Of a stretch of 52,179 nt of DNA, positions 49,910 to 52,179 are shown piece after piece; the stretch's first letter is position 1; every line of letters starts with the position of its first letter. The notes beneath the pieces were generated by a model. That model was not told where the DNA came from, did no database searches, and worked only from the letters and a program-made list of their open reading frames with translations. Location: positions 1 to 52,179 of the forward strand of contig DBMJ01000020.1 in the NCBI GenBank assembly GCA_002298125.1, given 5' to 3'. This stretch comes from Clostridium sp. UBA701 (GTDB taxonomy: Bacteria > Bacillota > Clostridia > Clostridiales > Clostridiaceae). The position numbers were made by a program, and so were the translations under genes.

Positions 49910-52099
49910 ATGAAATCGTTAGTATTAGCTGAGAAACCGTCAGTAGGACGAGAAATAGCAAGAGTTTTAAAATGCAATAAAAAAGGAAATGGGTATTTTG
50001 AGGGTGACAAATATATTGTCACTTGGGCTCTGGGACATTTAGTTACCCTGGCAGATCCCGAAGTATATGATGATAAATATCAAAGCTGGAGGATGGAAGA
50101 TTTACCTATGCTCCCTAAACCCTTAAAGCTTGTTGTGATAAAACAAAGTGGTAAGCAGTTTAATATAGTTAAAGAGCTATTAAATAGGAAAGATGTAAGT
50201 GATATTGTAATAGCTACAGATGCTGGACGTGAGGGAGAACTGGTGGCTCGATGGATATTAGAAAAATCTAGGGTTAATAAACCTTCAAAGAGACTTTGGA
50301 TATCATCCCAAACAGATAAGGCTATCCTTGAAGGTTTTAGAAACTTAAAGCCTTCAGCACAATACGATAATTTATATAAGGCGGCAGCTTGCAGAGCAGA
50401 AGCTGACTGGGTTGTGGGTTTAAATATTACAAGAGCGTTAACCTGTAAACATAATGCTCAACTAACTGCAGGACGAGTTCAATCAGCTACCCTTGCTATG
50501 ATAGTAAATCGTGAAGAAGAGATTAGAAGCTTTAAGCCTAAAGATTATTATGTAATTAATGCTAAGGCTAAGGGATTTACTCTTCAATGGAGAGATAAAA
50601 ATAATAACAGCAGCATTTTTGAGGAGGATAAGGTCAACAAAATTCTTGCACATATAAGAGGAAAGGAAGCTAACGTAATTGATGTTACTGAAATTGCAAA
50701 AAAACAATATGCTCCTGCTCTTTATGATTTAACGGAATTGCAAAGAGATGCTAATAGAATTTTTGGATATTCAACAAAACAAACCTTATCTATAATGCAA
50801 AGATTATACGAAAACTATAAGCTATTAACTTACCCTAGAACGGATTCAAGATACATTTCTAGTGATATAGTTGCAACTTTACCAGACCGGTTAAAAGCAA
50901 TTTCTATAGGCAGCTATAGAGTCTGTGTAGCAGAAATACTAAACGGCAAAATAAATGCTCATAAGGGCTTTGTAGATGATAGTAAGGTAAGTGATCACCA
51001 CGCTATCATTCCAACTGAAGAGAGAGGAAATACAGCTCTTTTAAGCAATGAAGAAAGGCATATATATGATTTAGTAGTTAAGAGATTTTTGTCTGTTATG
51101 CTGCCACCCTATGAATATTTACAAACTACTATAAAAACTGATATAAACGGTGAAAGCTTTATAGCAAAAGGAAATGTAATTAAGGCTAAGGGTTGGAAGA
51201 AGGTATATGATAGAGCAGAGGATTTAACAGAGGATGAAGATGAAAAAGATAGTCAAGTTTTGCCGCAAGTTAAAAAGGGGGATAAATTAGACATATTATC
51301 CATTGAGAGCAAACAACTTAAAACAAAAGCCCCTGCAAGATTTAACGAAGGTACTCTGCTTTCAGCCATGGAAAACCCTCAAAAGTATGTAGCTGTAGAT
51401 AAGATTTCTGCTAAAACCCTTGGAGAAACTGGTGGAATAGGAACCGTTGCTACAAGAGCTGACATTATTGAAAAATTATTTAACATGTTTTATATAGAGA
51501 AGAACGGAAAGGAAATTGTCCCCACAGGGAAAGGCAAACAATTAATAGAGTTGGTTCCAGAAGAATTAAAATCGCCTTTAATGACTGCTAAGTGGGAGCT
51601 TGAATTAGAGCAAATAAGTAAAGGAAAGAAAGAGCCAAGGGCATTTACTGAAGAAATGAGAAAGTATGCAGCTGAGCTCGTTCAAGCTGTAAGGGGAAGT
51701 ACAGATAAATTCAAGCATGATAATTTATCTGGAGCAAAATGTCCAAACTGCGGTAAGTATATGCTAGAGGTAAAAGGTAAAAATGGCAGAATGCTTGTAT
51801 GTCAGGATAGAGAATGTGGTCACAGAGAGAACTTAGGCAGACTTACTAACGCTCGCTGCCCGAACTGTCATAAAAAATTAGAGCTTAGAGGACAAGGTGA
51901 AGGTCAAATCTATGTTTGCTTAAATACTAACTGCAGCTTCAAAGAAAAAGCTTCAGCCTTTAATAAAAGATTTGAAGATAATGAGAATAAATCCAATAAG
52001 AAGGATGTAGCAAAATATATGAAGAAGGCAAAGGAAGAGAATGAAGCACCAATGAATTCTGCACTAGCAGAGGCGTTGGCAAAGTTAAATTTAAAATAG
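49910..52099 (+). CDS. topB: DNA topoisomerase III with C-terminal zinc ribbons
   Basis: The roughly 729-residue type IA topoisomerase starts with the Toprim domain LAEKPSVGREIARVLK, followed by TDAGREGELVARWI. The active-site tyrosine is in LLTYPRTDSRYIS, and GIGTVATRADIIEKLF is typical. At the C-terminus two zinc ribbons follow: CPNCGKYM...CQDRECG and CPNCHKKL...CLNTNCS. It decatenates single-stranded DNA. Start choice: ATG at 49910 with CGGAGTG six bases upstream, not the GTG at 49892. No mobile-element genes surround it, so it is probably the chromosomal copy. Confidence 0.94.
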   Translation: MKSLVLAEKPSVGREIARVLKCNKKGNGYFEGDKYIVTWALGHLVTLADPEVYDDKYQSWRMEDLPMLPKPLKLVVIKQSGKQFNIVKELLNRKDVSDIVIATDAGREGELVARWILEKSRVNKPSKRLWISSQTDKAILEGFRNLKPSAQYDNLYKAAACRAEADWVVGLNITRALTCKHNAQLTAGRVQSATLAMIVNREEEIRSFKPKDYYVINAKAKGFTLQWRDKNNNSSIFEEDKVNKILAHIRGKEANVIDVTEIAKKQYAPALYDLTELQRDANRIFGYSTKQTLSIMQRLYENYKLLTYPRTDSRYISSDIVATLPDRLKAISIGSYRVCVAEILNGKINAHKGFVDDSKVSDHHAIIPTEERGNTALLSNEERHIYDLVVKRFLSVMLPPYEYLQTTIKTDINGESFIAKGNVIKAKGWKKVYDRAEDLTEDEDEKDSQVLPQVKKGDKLDILSIESKQLKTKAPARFNEGTLLSAMENPQKYVAVDKISAKTLGETGGIGTVATRADIIEKLFNMFYIEKNGKEIVPTGKGKQLIELVPEELKSPLMTAKWELELEQISKGKKEPRAFTEEMRKYAAELVQAVRGSTDKFKHDNLSGAKCPNCGKYMLEVKGKNGRMLVCQDRECGHRENLGRLTNARCPNCHKKLELRGQGEGQIYVCLNTNCSFKEKASAFNKRFEDNENKSNKKDVAKYMKKAKEENEAPMNSALAEALAKLNLK

Positions 52100-52114
52100 T
52101 GAAATAAGACAAGG

Positions 52115-52153
52115 AAAAGCTGATTTCTATCTTGTATAGGAGTCAGCTTTTTT
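52115..52153 (+). terminator. Terminator after topB
   Basis: AAAAGCTGA pairs with TCAGCTTTT, with an inner CTAT/ATAG stem, followed by T residues. Confidence 0.8.
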
Positions 52154-52179
52154 AAAGAGCCTGTGAAAAAAAGTCTGTA

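Noticed and set aside
49910..52099. Plasmid or integrative-element topoisomerase III
   Set aside because: Such copies occur on conjugative elements, but no relaxase, integrase, type IV secretion or att-like repeats are seen nearby. A chromosomal copy is the simpler reading.

Overview
The window is AT-rich, densely coded DNA from a Gram-positive anaerobe. It most likely comes from Clostridium sensu stricto or a close relative. The evidence is strong GGAGG-type ribosome binding sites, many GTG/TTG starts, intrinsic terminators, a Firmicutes tryptophan T-box, a superoxide reductase, a topoisomerase III with zinc ribbons, a tandem P-loop protein typical of clostridia and a HelD-type RNA polymerase recycling factor. 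There are no rRNA, tRNA, prophage, insertion-sequence or CRISPR signatures. It reads as ordinary chromosome with several small specialised islands.

Layout. 1-5.2 kb: a small alarmone synthetase, a 215-bp degenerate heptamer-repeat element, a DUF2225 protein, and an ArsR regulator upstream of a four-domain CoA-disulfide reductase/rhodanese/TusA/DsrE protein for persulfide or CoA-disulfide chemistry. 5.2-9.7 kb: a ylqG/ylqH-like pair (FliK-like and FlhB-tail-like), a metallophosphoesterase, tyrS and a small P-loop protein. 9.9-14 kb: a P-type cation ATPase, a DUF1294 membrane protein and a GH25 muramidase. 14-18.4 kb: a TetR / MMPL transporter / secreted coiled-coil partner export system. 18.5-22.8 kb: peptidase E-like protein, YajQ, a small zinc-ribbon protein, an ECF S component, a small membrane protein and prfC.

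22.9-28.4 kb is the most distinctive region. It is a tight four-gene operon: methyl-accepting chemotaxis protein, aconitase X large subunit, aconitase X swivel subunit, and an old-yellow-enzyme/FadH-like flavo-iron-sulfur reductase. A good sigma-D (motility) promoter lies upstream. A dehydratase followed by an ene-reductase looks like a reductive dehydroxylation module coupled to chemotaxis. The substrate is unknown.

28.6-38.9 kb: trpS with its T-box leader, desulfoferrodoxin, a small acidic protein, an orphan aspartokinase-type ACT protein, M18 aminopeptidase, a CDF metal exporter, a tandem-ATPase protein, helD divergent from a small sigma factor, and signal peptidase I. 39-46 kb: a GlpA/LhgO-like oxidoreductase, a two-gene ABC exporter behind a 13-bp inverted repeat, a CmpB-like membrane protein, an acetyltransferase, an anchored hypothetical protein and rsgA. 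46-52.1 kb: a candidate 23-codon peptide gene with its own promoter, ribosome site and terminator; a divergent anchored hypothetical protein; an SDR; a YqjM-like ene-reductase; a methyltransferase; and topB. A perfect 48-bp palindrome separates the last two.

All functional names rest on motif recognition by eye. No database search was run.
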